Shown: one piece after another, positions 8,516-17,028 of the stretch
Layout: the number at the start of each line of letters is the position of its first letter
Numbering within the stretch: position 1 is the stretch's first letter
Program-made: the position numbers and the translations under genes
Assembly (NCBI GenBank): GCA_029565685.1
Contig: JAKQNR010000021.1
Span: forward strand, 62,001 to 126,000
Origin: a bacterium
Lineage (GTDB): Bacteria; Zhuqueibacterota; Zhuqueibacteria; Residuimicrobiales; Residuimicrobiaceae
DNA length: 64,000 nt
Direction of reading: 5' to 3'
The notes under the pieces: generated by a model
What the model saw: the letters and a program-made list of their open reading frames with translations, nothing else
Database searches by the model: none
Told to the model about the DNA's origin: nothing

Positions 8516-9868
8516 GTGAAAAGACGCCGTTTTCTGCAATCATTGTTCGCCTCCTCTTTCGCTATTGCGCCTTGGACCGCCGCTGGCGTACGGCTGCAGA
8601 CAAGCCGTTCCACAAGCTGGCGCAAGCGCATTGCTCTGCGCTATCAAGCGGATGTGGCGGTGATCGGCGGCGGGATCGCCGGCGTGACCGCTGCCTGCAG
8701 CGCCGCGCGATCAGGCGCTTCGGTGATTTTGGTGGAGCGGTTTGCCGTGACCGGCGGCAATCTAACCACCGGCGGCGTGGCGTCCTTTTGCGGAGAGACC
8801 GCAGGACAGGGCATGGTCTTTGACGAGATAATAACGGATCTGGAAAAATTCGCTGCCATCGCCCCCTATCGACCCTACCCGGACCTTGAGGCGCGCGTTT
8901 TCGATCATACGATTTTAGCTGTCGTGTTGCAAGAGATGCTGCTGCGCTATGGCGTGAAGCTGCTCTTGCATACGCAGTTCGTCGATGCTTTAAACTCGAA
9001 GGATCGGATCACGGCTTGTTTAGTGAGCGGGCCCTCCGGCCCGGAAGGATTACACGCCGAGCAGTATATCGACTGCACCGGCGAAGCCGCGCTGGTGCAC
9101 GCTGCTGGTTTTGCAACCATGAAAGGCCGGCCTGAGGATGGGTTGCAATTGCCCATGTCGATGATGTTCTTTGTCCGCCATGTGGCGCCGGAGCTCGCTG
9201 CTCCGCAGGCGCCGGAAGGCTGGTTTGACGCCATTCGCCGAAAGGACGAGCTGCCCATGACCAGCCTGTGGCCCAATGGGCTGGCCGGCAACGCGCTCAA
9301 GATAAAAATCCCCGGATTCGACGCTGCCGACACCGAGAGCATGACCGCTGCGGAGATTCAAGGCCGGCGGCGCATGATGCAGGTGCTGGATTATTACCAA
9401 CGGATCGAGAAAAAACCTTGGCGGCTCGAGTACTGCTCGCCGCGCATCGGGATTCGCGAAGGACGAAGAGCTGTGGGCGACTATGTGCTTACCGTCGACG
9501 ATCTGCGGGCGGGAAGAAAATTCGTCGACGCGATCGCAACCGGCGTGTTTTATCTGGATGGTCACAAGCCGGATGACGACAAGCGGACCTATATACTGCC
9601 TCCCGATCAGCTCGCCGTGCCGCCTTATCAGATACCATTCCGCTGTCTGCTGGTGGGGCGGGCTAAAAACGTGCTGGCAGCCGGACGCTGTTTCTCCGCG
9701 ACGCAACTGGCACTGTCCTCCAGCCGCGTCTCCACCACCTGCGCCATGATGGGACAAGCCGCCGGCATCGCCGCGGGCCTGGCGGTCGAAAAGCGATGCG
9801 ATCCGCGCGATCTCGATCCTGTGGAAGTACGATCGATCGTTGAACGAAGAGGCGCGGTTTTGAATTAG
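8516..9868 (+). CDS. Tat-exported FAD-dependent oxidoreductase
   Basis: GTG start at 8516 with GGAGG at 8507-8511, five bases upstream. The N-terminus KRRRFLQSLFASSFAIAP is a twin-arginine signal, so the protein is exported folded with its cofactor. The Rossmann FAD-binding segment is VAVIGGGIAGVTAACSAARSG followed by an acidic strand end (ILVER) and GGNLTTGG, the pattern of the FAD_oxidored family (PF12831 type). The C-terminal FAD segment includes NVLAAGRCFSATQLALSSSR and MMGQAAGIAAGLAVE. Enzymes of this family in glycan loci oxidise or isomerise sugars or related alcohols, but the substrate is unknown. It follows the FG-GAP gene by 59 bases, in the same direction. Confidence 0.85.
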   Translation: MKRRRFLQSLFASSFAIAPWTAAGVRLQTSRSTSWRKRIALRYQADVAVIGGGIAGVTAACSAARSGASVILVERFAVTGGNLTTGGVASFCGETAGQGMVFDEIITDLEKFAAIAPYRPYPDLEARVFDHTILAVVLQEMLLRYGVKLLLHTQFVDALNSKDRITACLVSGPSGPEGLHAEQYIDCTGEAALVHAAGFATMKGRPEDGLQLPMSMMFFVRHVAPELAAPQAPEGWFDAIRRKDELPMTSLWPNGLAGNALKIKIPGFDAADTESMTAAEIQGRRRMMQVLDYYQRIEKKPWRLEYCSPRIGIREGRRAVGDYVLTVDDLRAGRKFVDAIATGVFYLDGHKPDDDKRTYILPPDQLAVPPYQIPFRCLLVGRAKNVLAAGRCFSATQLALSSSRVSTTCAMMGQAAGIAAGLAVEKRCDPRDLDPVEVRSIVERRGAVLN

Positions 9869-9877
9869 CGGTCCTCT

Positions 9878-10840
9878 ATGATCAAAAGCGGGAAAAAGAT
9901 GAAAACCTGTTTCTTTTGCATCGCCGGTTTGCTTTTCATTCAGACGGTCTGGGCTGCGGACCATCAGTTGATCAAGATCGATAAATATGCCGGTCAACCG
10001 CAAAAACTGGATCGCATTCGGGTTGCCAGTGTCGCCGTGTTGCCGGACCGCTGGCAAAAAGAGACCAACTGGCGACGCATAGAAACCCTGGTTCAGCGGG
10101 CGGCGGTCGAGGGCGGCGCGCAGTTGGTGGTGACTCCTGAGGGCGCCCTAGACGGCTATGTCATCAATGATGTCAACGCGGAAAAAAATGAGCGACAGAA
10201 GAACGCTCTGCTGCAACGCTTTCAGGATCTGGCCGAAGGCGTCGATGGCCCTTATATTCGCCGTGCGCGCTCGCTGTCGGACACGCTGGATATTTTTTTG
10301 CTGCTGGGATTTCTGGAAAAAGAGGATTCCCTCTTGTTTAACACGGCGGTTCTCATCGATGCGGACGGCGATCTGATCGGACGCTATCGAAAAAGTCATT
10401 TTGCCCAGGGCTATGTGGTCAATCCGAAAAGCTATAGGCCGGGGGACGAATTTCCCATCTTCGCCACGCCCTTTGGGCTGGTCGGCATCCTCATCTGTTA
10501 TGACCGGCAACTGCCGGAACCGGCGCGCATTCTGGCGCTCAAAGGAGCCCAATTGCTGCTCGTGCCTTCGTACGGCGGCTATACGGATGAGAACGGCTGG
10601 AACACCGCTTTGCTGCGTACGCGCGCTTATGAGAACAGTCTGCCGTTGGTGTTCTGCCATCCTTATCAGAGTCTGATCATCTCTGAACGCGGCGATTTGC
10701 GGGCGATGGGCAACGCCGGACAGATTGTCTATGCAGAATTGACGACCGCACTGGAACGTTATCAAAAAAGATTCGACAATCGCCGGCCTGCTCTCTACAA
10801 GGAATTGTATGCACCCCAAGACCCGGCCGAACCCAGATGA
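9878..10840 (+). CDS. Exported nitrilase-superfamily amidohydrolase
   Basis: Carbon-nitrogen hydrolase with the full Glu-Lys-Cys triad: Glu in VVTPEGAL, Lys in GRYRKSHF and Cys in VGILICYDRQLPE. A Sec signal peptide (KTCFFCIAGLLFIQTVWA) places it outside the cytoplasm, which is unusual because most nitrilase-family enzymes are cytosolic. ATG 9878 lies nine bases after the preceding stop; ATG 9899 is an alternative that leaves a tighter signal peptide. The tail overlaps the longest possible frame of the next gene. It probably hydrolyses an amide or carbamoyl bond. A second exported homologue of different origin, with a Tat signal, lies at 21117-22262. Confidence 0.85.
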   Translation: MIKSGKKMKTCFFCIAGLLFIQTVWAADHQLIKIDKYAGQPQKLDRIRVASVAVLPDRWQKETNWRRIETLVQRAAVEGGAQLVVTPEGALDGYVINDVNAEKNERQKNALLQRFQDLAEGVDGPYIRRARSLSDTLDIFLLLGFLEKEDSLLFNTAVLIDADGDLIGRYRKSHFAQGYVVNPKSYRPGDEFPIFATPFGLVGILICYDRQLPEPARILALKGAQLLLVPSYGGYTDENGWNTALLRTRAYENSLPLVFCHPYQSLIISERGDLRAMGNAGQIVYAELTTALERYQKRFDNRRPALYKELYAPQDPAEPR

Positions 10841-10854
10841 AAGGGAGGTCCTGC

Positions 10855-12384
10855 ATGTCCTTGAACAGGTGGTGCGTTTTCATCGGTCTCTTGGCCAGCA
10901 ACGGCGTTTTTTCCCAGACCGGAATCACCGGCACTGTGTACCTGGACGCCAATCGCAACGCGAACAGGGATCACGATGAATTAGGAGTCGCCGGCGTCTG
11001 CGTCTCCAACGGCCGTGAGGTCGTGCGCACGGATGCGAATGGACGCTGGCAGTTAAAGCTGCTGAACGACAGCCTGATCTTTGTGATCAAGCCCTCGGGA
11101 TACTCCGTTCCGGTGAACGAAGCCATGCTGCCGCAGCATTATGCCTGGGCGGCTGCCGGTTCATACCGGGAGGCCGGCAGCCGGATCGATTTTGCGCTTC
11201 GGCCGGCGACTGAGGATTCGGTTTTTTCCGTCCTCCTGTTCGGTGATCCGCAGGCCAGAGGAATGCGCGAGGTGCATTTTGTCGCCCGGGATGTGGTGCA
11301 AGAGTGCATCGGCACAGACGCGGCCTTTGGTGTTTGTCTTGGCGATCTGGTGGCCGACGATCCTTCACTGTTTGGCGAACTGAGCCGACGCTTTAGTCAA
11401 ATCGGCCTGCCGATGTATTATACCTTTGGCAACCATGATCATGACCGCGATGCTCCTGACAACCGGCAAAGCGATCGAACCTTTCGACGCTTCTTCGGGC
11501 CCAGCACCTTCGCTTTTGAATACGGTCAGGCGGTTTTTATTGTTTTTAAAAATGTATTCTATAAACCGGAAGGCGGCTATCGGGCGCATCTGCTGGAGGA
11601 CCAGCTCGCCTTTGCCGCGAATGTTCTTTCCGCCGTGCCGCCGGACAAACTGGTGGTCCTGTTTATGCACATCCCTATCATCGCCATGGATAATGCCCCA
11701 TGCCTGTTCGAACTGTTGCAGGATCGTCCGCACACGCTGTCCGTATCCGCTCACACTCATGAACTGGCCAATGTGTTCGTCGATAAAAAATGGGGGTGGC
11801 ATGGCGCCGAGCCCCATCACCATTTCATCAACGGGACCGTCTGCGGCAGTTGGTGGTGCGGCCTGCTGGATGAACAGGGTATCCCCCATGCGGTGATGAA
11901 CGACGGGGCGCCCAATGGCTATGCTTTTTTAACCATCGAGGGCAGCCGGTACGCCATTCGCTACAAGGCGGCGAGGCAGCCGGCAGAGCATCAGATGAAC
12001 ATTTATCTTCCCGATGAGTTGCTGTGCAGCCAGGCTGATTCGACCCATGTGTTGGTCAATGTCTTTGCCGGTTCCAGCCGGTCCCTGGTGGAGATGCAGC
12101 TGGATCATCAGACGGACTGGCAGCAATTGACGCCGGTGGCGGCGAGAGATCCGGAGTGTCTGCGCATGCATCAGCTCAATGCGATATTGGAGCAACCGTT
12201 CAACGGCCAGGCGTTGGAAGAGCTGCTTGGTTGGAAAATGGATCCCCCGAGCCTGTCGCGCCATATGTGGTCAGGCCCGCTGCCCTGCGCTCTAACGCCC
12301 GGAGTCCATACGCTTACGGTTCGCACTAAGGATATGTTCGGTCAGCTCTGGGCAGGACATCGCGTTTTCAGCGTGCGCCCCTGA
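10855..12384 (+). CDS. Secreted calcineurin-like phosphoesterase
   Basis: ATG 10855 is chosen because GGGAGG at 10843-10848 precedes it and a signal peptide (MSLNRWCVFIGLLASNGVFS) follows directly; an in-frame ATG at 10837 adds six residues. The order of domains is a short beta-sandwich (GTVYLDANRNANRDHDELGV), a metallophosphoesterase core and a C-terminal beta domain. The di-metal site is complete: FGDPQ, GDLVADD, GNHDHD, FMHIPI and SAHTHE. Similar three-domain proteins carry the MetallophosN and MetallophosC domains. The substrate is probably an extracellular phosphodiester or monoester, perhaps of a modified glycan. It is the last intact gene of this cluster. Confidence 0.85.
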   Translation: MSLNRWCVFIGLLASNGVFSQTGITGTVYLDANRNANRDHDELGVAGVCVSNGREVVRTDANGRWQLKLLNDSLIFVIKPSGYSVPVNEAMLPQHYAWAAAGSYREAGSRIDFALRPATEDSVFSVLLFGDPQARGMREVHFVARDVVQECIGTDAAFGVCLGDLVADDPSLFGELSRRFSQIGLPMYYTFGNHDHDRDAPDNRQSDRTFRRFFGPSTFAFEYGQAVFIVFKNVFYKPEGGYRAHLLEDQLAFAANVLSAVPPDKLVVLFMHIPIIAMDNAPCLFELLQDRPHTLSVSAHTHELANVFVDKKWGWHGAEPHHHFINGTVCGSWWCGLLDEQGIPHAVMNDGAPNGYAFLTIEGSRYAIRYKAARQPAEHQMNIYLPDELLCSQADSTHVLVNVFAGSSRSLVEMQLDHQTDWQQLTPVAARDPECLRMHQLNAILEQPFNGQALEELLGWKMDPPSLSRHMWSGPLPCALTPGVHTLTVRTKDMFGQLWAGHRVFSVRP

Positions 12385-12436
12385 CCGGCGGCTCTCGATA
12401 ATGAATTAGGGATTACATCAAACGAGAGAGTTATGT

Positions 12437-13299
12437 TTGATCAACAGGAATTTTTCCGGCGTCGTTTCACTGGGCGTCGCGGCCGCAGTCATTTCAATGG
12501 CGGCAAGTGCTGCTGGCCTGGCGCTTGCATCATTGGTACGGCGATAAAGACCTTTTAGAAGAACAACGGCAACGGCACGCAGACCGAGGACATTCTGGCG
12601 CTCGCCTTTGGTCTGGTTCCAGCGCAGCACGAGCGCAAGGTGGCGGACCATCTGGTTGCAACCATCCGCGAAGAAAATGGCGGACATCTCGATACCCGTA
12701 TCACCGGTACGCGTTATATCGGCGACGTGCTGTGCGACTATGGCCATGCGGATCTCGCCTTTGCCGTGCTCATACCAAGGTCGTATCCCGGCTATGGCCA
12801 TCAGATCAGCCTCGGTGCGACGACCACGTGGGAGCAATGGTACGCGAAAGGGGGGATGAACTCGCACAATCACGCCATGTTCAGCGGCCCGTTGGCCGTC
12901 TTGTTCTCGCGGTTCGGCGGCCTTTAGGCGTTAGCGCCCGGCTTTCGCCGCTCTGCGGTCAATCCATCGATCAGCGACTCTCTTCCATGGGTCAAAGTCA
13001 GCGTGGAAACGGCGCTTGGCCGCGCGGCCTGCAGCTGGAGGAAAGCGGATACCGCGTCGATCCTCGAGGTTACGGTTCCGCCGGGATCCGAGGCGGAGGT
13101 GGCGGTGCCCGGTTCTTCCGCTGAGAGGATCTTGGAGGGCGGCGTGCCGGCGGCGCGGGCCGAGGGCGTGCGCTATGCCGGCCGCCGGGAAGGCCGAGAG
13201 CGTTTTGTGGTAGCAGGCGGCCGTTATGTCTTTCGCGTCACCTATGAAAGAGCCGCGCCGGCGTCATCCCTGTCCGGCGATGAACAAACCGGCGATTAA
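12437..13299 (+). pseudogene. Decayed alpha-L-rhamnosidase (GH78-like)
   Basis: Pieces of a GH78 enzyme sit in order but in different frames. A TTG at 12437 starts a signal-like segment (INRNFSGVVSLGVAAAVIS). Bases near 12500-12560 give WRLHHWYGDKDLLEE. About 12558-12927 gives NGTQTEDILALAFGLVP, GGHLDTRITGTRYIGDVLCDYG, GATTTWEQWYAKGG and NSHNHAMFSG, the hallmark of the GH78 catalytic barrel. About 13003-13299 gives the C-terminal domain (EVTVPPGSEAEVAVP, ILEGGVPAARAEGV, VVAGGRYVFRV). At roughly 290 codons in total it is a third of a normal GH78, so several deletions and frameshifts are present. It once removed terminal rhamnose. Confidence 0.82.
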
Positions 13300-13324
13300 A
13301 TGGCCTCGTTCTGAGTGTTTATAT

Positions 13325-13364
13325 CCTGTTTTCTATTGATTCTTAATGAAAAAACAGGTAATTT
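13325..13364 (+). promoter_or_regulatory. Promoter and overlapping inverted repeat before the PTS genes
   Basis: TTGATT (13336-13341) and TAATTT (13359-13364) are 17 bases apart, a plausible promoter for the PTS operon starting at 13400. A perfect 8-bp inverted repeat, CCTGTTTT at 13325-13332 and AAAACAGG at 13351-13358, brackets the -35 and ends just before the -10. That is a sensible place for an operator. It could also be a weak terminator of the upstream remnant. Confidence 0.45.
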
Positions 13365-13399
13365 ATATTTTTAAATCACAACTCGACGACAGGTGAATC

Positions 13400-14080
13400 A
13401 TGTTGTATCGATTGGTGGCATTAAGTGTGTGGGGGGGGCTTGTTGCATTAGATACGACTGCGGTGTTGCAGGTGTTGATCTCCCACCCACTGGTCTCCTG
13501 TTCGGTAGTGGGTTTTTTGCTGGGAAATTTCAAAATCGCTTTTATGATCGGAGTGGTTCTTGAACTCATCTGGTTGAATGAATTGCCGGTGGGGGCGGCG
13601 CCATTTTCCGAAGGCAATCTCGGCGCCACAGCGGCTGCGGCGACCGCGATTCTCGTTTTCGATCAAACGCAACGCTTGCATCTGGCAGTGCCGCTGGCCT
13701 GTCTGCTGGGCGTGGCGGTCAGCGCCGTCGGCGGACGCATGGTGATCTGGGCGCGGCATCTCAACGGCCATCTGTATACACAGCTGCTAGGGAACGCCGA
13801 TGTCTCACCGGCTCGCGTCACTGCCACCCATTGGCTGAGCATCATGCTGATGTTTCTCGCCGGCGCAGGGGTCACGGTCGTGTCGACGGCGCTTTCGTAT
13901 TACTTGATTATGGCTGCAGCGCCCTACATTCCGTTGAGTTGGGACGCTCATCTCTGGCCGGTCATGGGTGCGTTTCTCGGCGTCGGATGTGCCGTGTTGC
14001 TTTATCTTTTCGTATCGCGTAAAAACTGGTGGCTGTTGCTGATGGGCGTGGCACTGGGTGCGCTTTTTTTGATTGTCTGA
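13400..14080 (+). CDS. PTS mannose/sorbose-family IIC component
   Basis: A 226-residue integral membrane protein with about six to seven hydrophobic segments, matching the EIIC of the mannose-fructose-sorbose PTS family. Marks are the N-terminal LDTTAVLQVLISHPLVSC, then GNFKIAFMIGVVLELIWLNELPVGAAPF and the glycine/alanine-rich GATAAAATAIL. It would form the sugar channel together with IID, encoded next (start 14094, 14 bases after this stop). No IIA or IIB gene is found upstream or downstream in the window, so the pathway for phosphate from HPr to sugar is incomplete here. It is slightly shorter than typical ManY (about 260 residues). Confidence 0.88.
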   Translation: MLYRLVALSVWGGLVALDTTAVLQVLISHPLVSCSVVGFLLGNFKIAFMIGVVLELIWLNELPVGAAPFSEGNLGATAAAATAILVFDQTQRLHLAVPLACLLGVAVSAVGGRMVIWARHLNGHLYTQLLGNADVSPARVTATHWLSIMLMFLAGAGVTVVSTALSYYLIMAAAPYIPLSWDAHLWPVMGAFLGVGCAVLLYLFVSRKNWWLLLMGVALGALFLIV

Positions 14081-14093
14081 GGAGATCGCACGT

Positions 14094-14828
14094 ATGCGTC
14101 GTATTTCCCTGTTCAATCATTATTGGCGTTGTTTTTTCATCCAGGGGTCGTGGAGTTATAAATCCATGATCGGCCTTGGGTTCTGTTTCTGCATGCTGCC
14201 GGTGCTCAAGCGGATGTATGCTGAGCCGGAAGAGCGCAAGGCTTTTCTGCGGCGTCATCTCGAATTTTTCAACAGTCATCCGTTTTTTGTGAGCTGGTGC
14301 CTCGGCGCCGTGATCAAGCTGGAAGAAGAGTCGGTGCGCAAGGCCTGGACCAATCATAATCCGATCTCTATCTTTAAGCAGCGGCTGATGGGGCCGTTGG
14401 GCGCCATCGGCGATCAGCTGTTCTGGAGCGGATTAAAGCCCGCCGCCGCAGCGTTGGCGGTGTGGCTGGCGTTGAGCAACGGATGGATCGCCATTCCGGC
14501 TTTTCTGATCGTCTATAATGTGCCGGTTTTTTATTTCCGCGCCCTTGGGTTGCAGCGGGGATACCAAAAGGGGTTCGACATCGTCAACGATCTCTCCCTT
14601 CGGCGGTTCCAGCCTTGGTACGATGTCTGCGTCGGTTTGGGCGTGATTTTCACCGGCATGTGTCTGATAGCGGCGGTGGACTGGAACCTGACGCAGGGGG
14701 TGCGGTTTTTAATCGCCTTCATTCTGGCCTTGCCGGTGGCGCTGGTTTTGTTGTATTTGAAACGTTCCATCAATTTAATCCTAGTGCTCACCGCCCTGGT
14801 GGCGGTGCTGTTCGGTCTGTTTATCTGA
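14094..14828 (+). CDS. PTS mannose-family IID component
   Basis: Start at ATG 14094, with AGGAG at 14080-14084; an upstream in-frame TTG has no ribosome site. The 244-residue protein matches PTS EIID. It opens with the soluble part (HYWRCFFIQGSWSYKSMIGLGF, followed by EERKAFLRRHLEFFNSHPFF) and IKLEEE. The characteristic GPLGAIGDQLFWSGLKP comes next, then several membrane helices at the C-terminus. It partners the IIC encoded just upstream. In full systems the pair needs IIA and IIB proteins, which are absent here. Confidence 0.9.
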   Translation: MRRISLFNHYWRCFFIQGSWSYKSMIGLGFCFCMLPVLKRMYAEPEERKAFLRRHLEFFNSHPFFVSWCLGAVIKLEEESVRKAWTNHNPISIFKQRLMGPLGAIGDQLFWSGLKPAAAALAVWLALSNGWIAIPAFLIVYNVPVFYFRALGLQRGYQKGFDIVNDLSLRRFQPWYDVCVGLGVIFTGMCLIAAVDWNLTQGVRFLIAFILALPVALVLLYLKRSINLILVLTALVAVLFGLFI

Positions 14829-14854
14829 CGATCCGGGGAATTTGGATTTTCCGC

Positions 14855-15124
14855 ATGATTAATCGAACTGTAACCATTCGCAATCAACTGGGCATTCACG
14901 CGCGTCCAGCCGGACAATTTGTCCGCATCGCTTCACAGTACAAATCGTTCGTGTACATCGGTAAAAACGGCAAAGAGGTCAATGGTAAGAGCATCATGGG
15001 CGTGCTGATGCTTGCCGCCGGTTTTGGCACAGAGTTGAATCTTCGCGTCGAGGGAGAGGATGAAGAGGCTGCCATGGCGGCTCTGGTGGACCTGATCGAA
15101 AATAAAAAATTTGACGAGGAGTAG
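14855..15124 (+). CDS. ptsH: Phosphocarrier protein HPr
   Basis: An 89-residue HPr. The phosphorylated histidine is His15, in LGIHARPAG. The regulatory Ser46, in NGKSIMGVL, is also kept. That implies control by an HPr kinase/phosphorylase (HprK), although no hprK is in the window. ATG 14855 starts 26 bases after the IID stop. HPr passes phosphate from Enzyme I (next gene) to sugar-specific IIA proteins; here the IIA acceptor is not encoded nearby. Confidence 0.93.
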   Translation: MINRTVTIRNQLGIHARPAGQFVRIASQYKSFVYIGKNGKEVNGKSIMGVLMLAAGFGTELNLRVEGEDEEAAMAALVDLIENKKFDEE

Positions 15125-15145
15125 TCCCTCCTCAGGACGGCCGGC

Positions 15146-16933
15146 ATGGTACCCCAACGCAGCGAACATCAGGAGGTTCGTCTCCACGGCATCGGCGTCT
15201 CCTCCGGCATTGTGATCGGTAGAGCGTTCGTCCTCTATGGAGACCTCATCAAAGTAGAGCGGCGCATTCTCCGCAAGGATCAGGTGGAAGCGGAGGTGGA
15301 GAAGCTGGTCCGCGCCATCGAGCGCACCCGCGAGGAGCTGCAGGTCTTTCGCACCGAGACCGCACAGCGGCTGGGCGAGAAAGATGCGCAGATTTTCGAC
15401 GTGCATCAGATGCTGTTGCAGGATGAGATGGTGTTGAGCGAGATCATTCATCGCATCCGCAGCGAGAGAGTCAATGCCGATCACGTGATCACCGAGATCC
15501 TGTCGAAATACGAGGCCTCTTTCGACGGCGCCGAGGACGAATACTTTCGCGCCCGGGCGGCCGATCTGCGCGACATCAAACAGCGGGTGATCCGCCACAT
15601 TCAGGGCAAAGAGGAGACCGGGCTGGCGCAGATCAGCGAACCGGTGGTCTTGATCGCGCGGGATCTGTCGCCCTCCGACACCATCAACCTGGACCGCAGC
15701 AAGGTTCTGGGCTTTGTAACCGAATTGGGCAGCCGCACTTCGCATGCGGCGATCCTCGCCCGCTCTCTCAAGGTGCCCTCCATCGTCGGCCTGGTGGACG
15801 TTTGCCATCAGGTTTTCAGCAACGATCCTGTCATTCTAGACGGCCGCAACGGTGTGCTCATCATCAATCCGAGCAGCGAGACCCTGACCCTTTTCAAACG
15901 GATGCAGCGCGGATTTACCCGCGTGGAGAGCAACCTGGCTCGGGTCAAGAAACTGGCGGCGCGCACCAAAGACGGCAAGGATATCGCGCTCTCCGCCAAT
16001 ATCGAGTTTTTTGAAGAGATCGGAACAGCGCTGGATTATGGCGCCCATGGCGTCGGCCTTTATCGGACCGAGTACTTGTACATGACACGCAGCGAACTGC
16101 CCAGCGAAGAGGAACAGGTGCAGGAGTACAGCCGTATCATCCGCGCTATGAACGGCGCCCCGGTCACCATCCGCACGTTTGATATCGGTGGGGATAAAGC
16201 GCAGCGGTTCTTCTCCATTCCGCCTGAGGCCAATCCTTTTCTCGGTTTTCGCGGCGTGCGGTTGTATGAGCACAACGAAATCGTGTTTCTCACTCAGTTG
16301 CGCGCCATCCTGCGCGCCAGCGTGCACGGGCCGGTGCGGATCATGTTCCCCATGATCGCCTGCGTCGAAGAAATGCGTCATTGCAAGTCTGTGCTGGTCA
16401 AGGCCGGTGAACAGCTGCAGCGGGAGGGATTGGCCTTTTGTGCAGACATCCCGGTGGGCGCCATGATTGAAGTGCCCTCTGCCGCGGTGACTGCGGATCT
16501 GATCGCGCAGGAGAGCGATTTTCTCAGTATCGGCACCAATGACCTGATCCAATACACGCTGGCGGTGGACCGCGGCAACAAATTCGTCGCCTATCTGTAT
16601 CGCAACTTTGACCCGGCGGTTCTGCGTCTGATTCGAGAGATCATTCAAAAGGGCCACGAACAGTGCGTCTGGGTCGGCATGTGCGGCGAGATGGCCAGCG
16701 ATCCATTTGCCACCATGGTGCTGATCGGGCTTGGTCTGGATGAATTCAGCGTCAGCCCGGTGTCGTTGCTGATGATCAAGGACATCATTCGGCGGGTGGA
16801 GTACCCCGAATGCGAGAATCTGGCCAACGCGGCACTGAACTTTGACGCCGCTGTGGGGGTGGAAAACTATCTGCTCGATGTGATGAACCGCAAATTCAAG
16901 GACTTGCTGGTGTGTGACGCCGGCATCGCCTGA
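15146..16933 (+). CDS. ptsI: PTS Enzyme I (phosphoenolpyruvate-protein phosphotransferase)
   Basis: A 595-residue Enzyme I of normal length. It autophosphorylates on His200, in GSRTSHAAILARSL, using phosphoenolpyruvate, and hands the phosphate to HPr. Other marks are the PEP-binding C-terminal barrel with TFDIGGDKAQRFF, FLGFRGVRLY, DFLSIGTNDLIQYTLAVDR and the catalytic CGEMASDP. It lies 21 bases after ptsH and closes the IIC-IID-HPr-EI operon. A leading stretch of about ten residues before VRLHGIGVSSGIVIG suggests the true start might be slightly downstream, but ATG 15146 has a purine-rich region (AGGACGG) before it. Confidence 0.94.
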   Translation: MVPQRSEHQEVRLHGIGVSSGIVIGRAFVLYGDLIKVERRILRKDQVEAEVEKLVRAIERTREELQVFRTETAQRLGEKDAQIFDVHQMLLQDEMVLSEIIHRIRSERVNADHVITEILSKYEASFDGAEDEYFRARAADLRDIKQRVIRHIQGKEETGLAQISEPVVLIARDLSPSDTINLDRSKVLGFVTELGSRTSHAAILARSLKVPSIVGLVDVCHQVFSNDPVILDGRNGVLIINPSSETLTLFKRMQRGFTRVESNLARVKKLAARTKDGKDIALSANIEFFEEIGTALDYGAHGVGLYRTEYLYMTRSELPSEEEQVQEYSRIIRAMNGAPVTIRTFDIGGDKAQRFFSIPPEANPFLGFRGVRLYEHNEIVFLTQLRAILRASVHGPVRIMFPMIACVEEMRHCKSVLVKAGEQLQREGLAFCADIPVGAMIEVPSAAVTADLIAQESDFLSIGTNDLIQYTLAVDRGNKFVAYLYRNFDPAVLRLIREIIQKGHEQCVWVGMCGEMASDPFATMVLIGLGLDEFSVSPVSLLMIKDIIRRVEYPECENLANAALNFDAAVGVENYLLDVMNRKFKDLLVCDAGIA

Positions 16934-17028
16934 GGGCGCGCGCAAAATTCGCCAACAGCCTCAGATTGCCTGTATAAGCTATGGAAATGCGAGCTCATGT
17001 GATTAAATAAGGACAAGGAGAGAATGGA

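Noticed and set aside
16934-17028. SAM riboswitch upstream of metK
   Set aside because: The 95-base gap shows no recognisable aptamer core or terminator stem.
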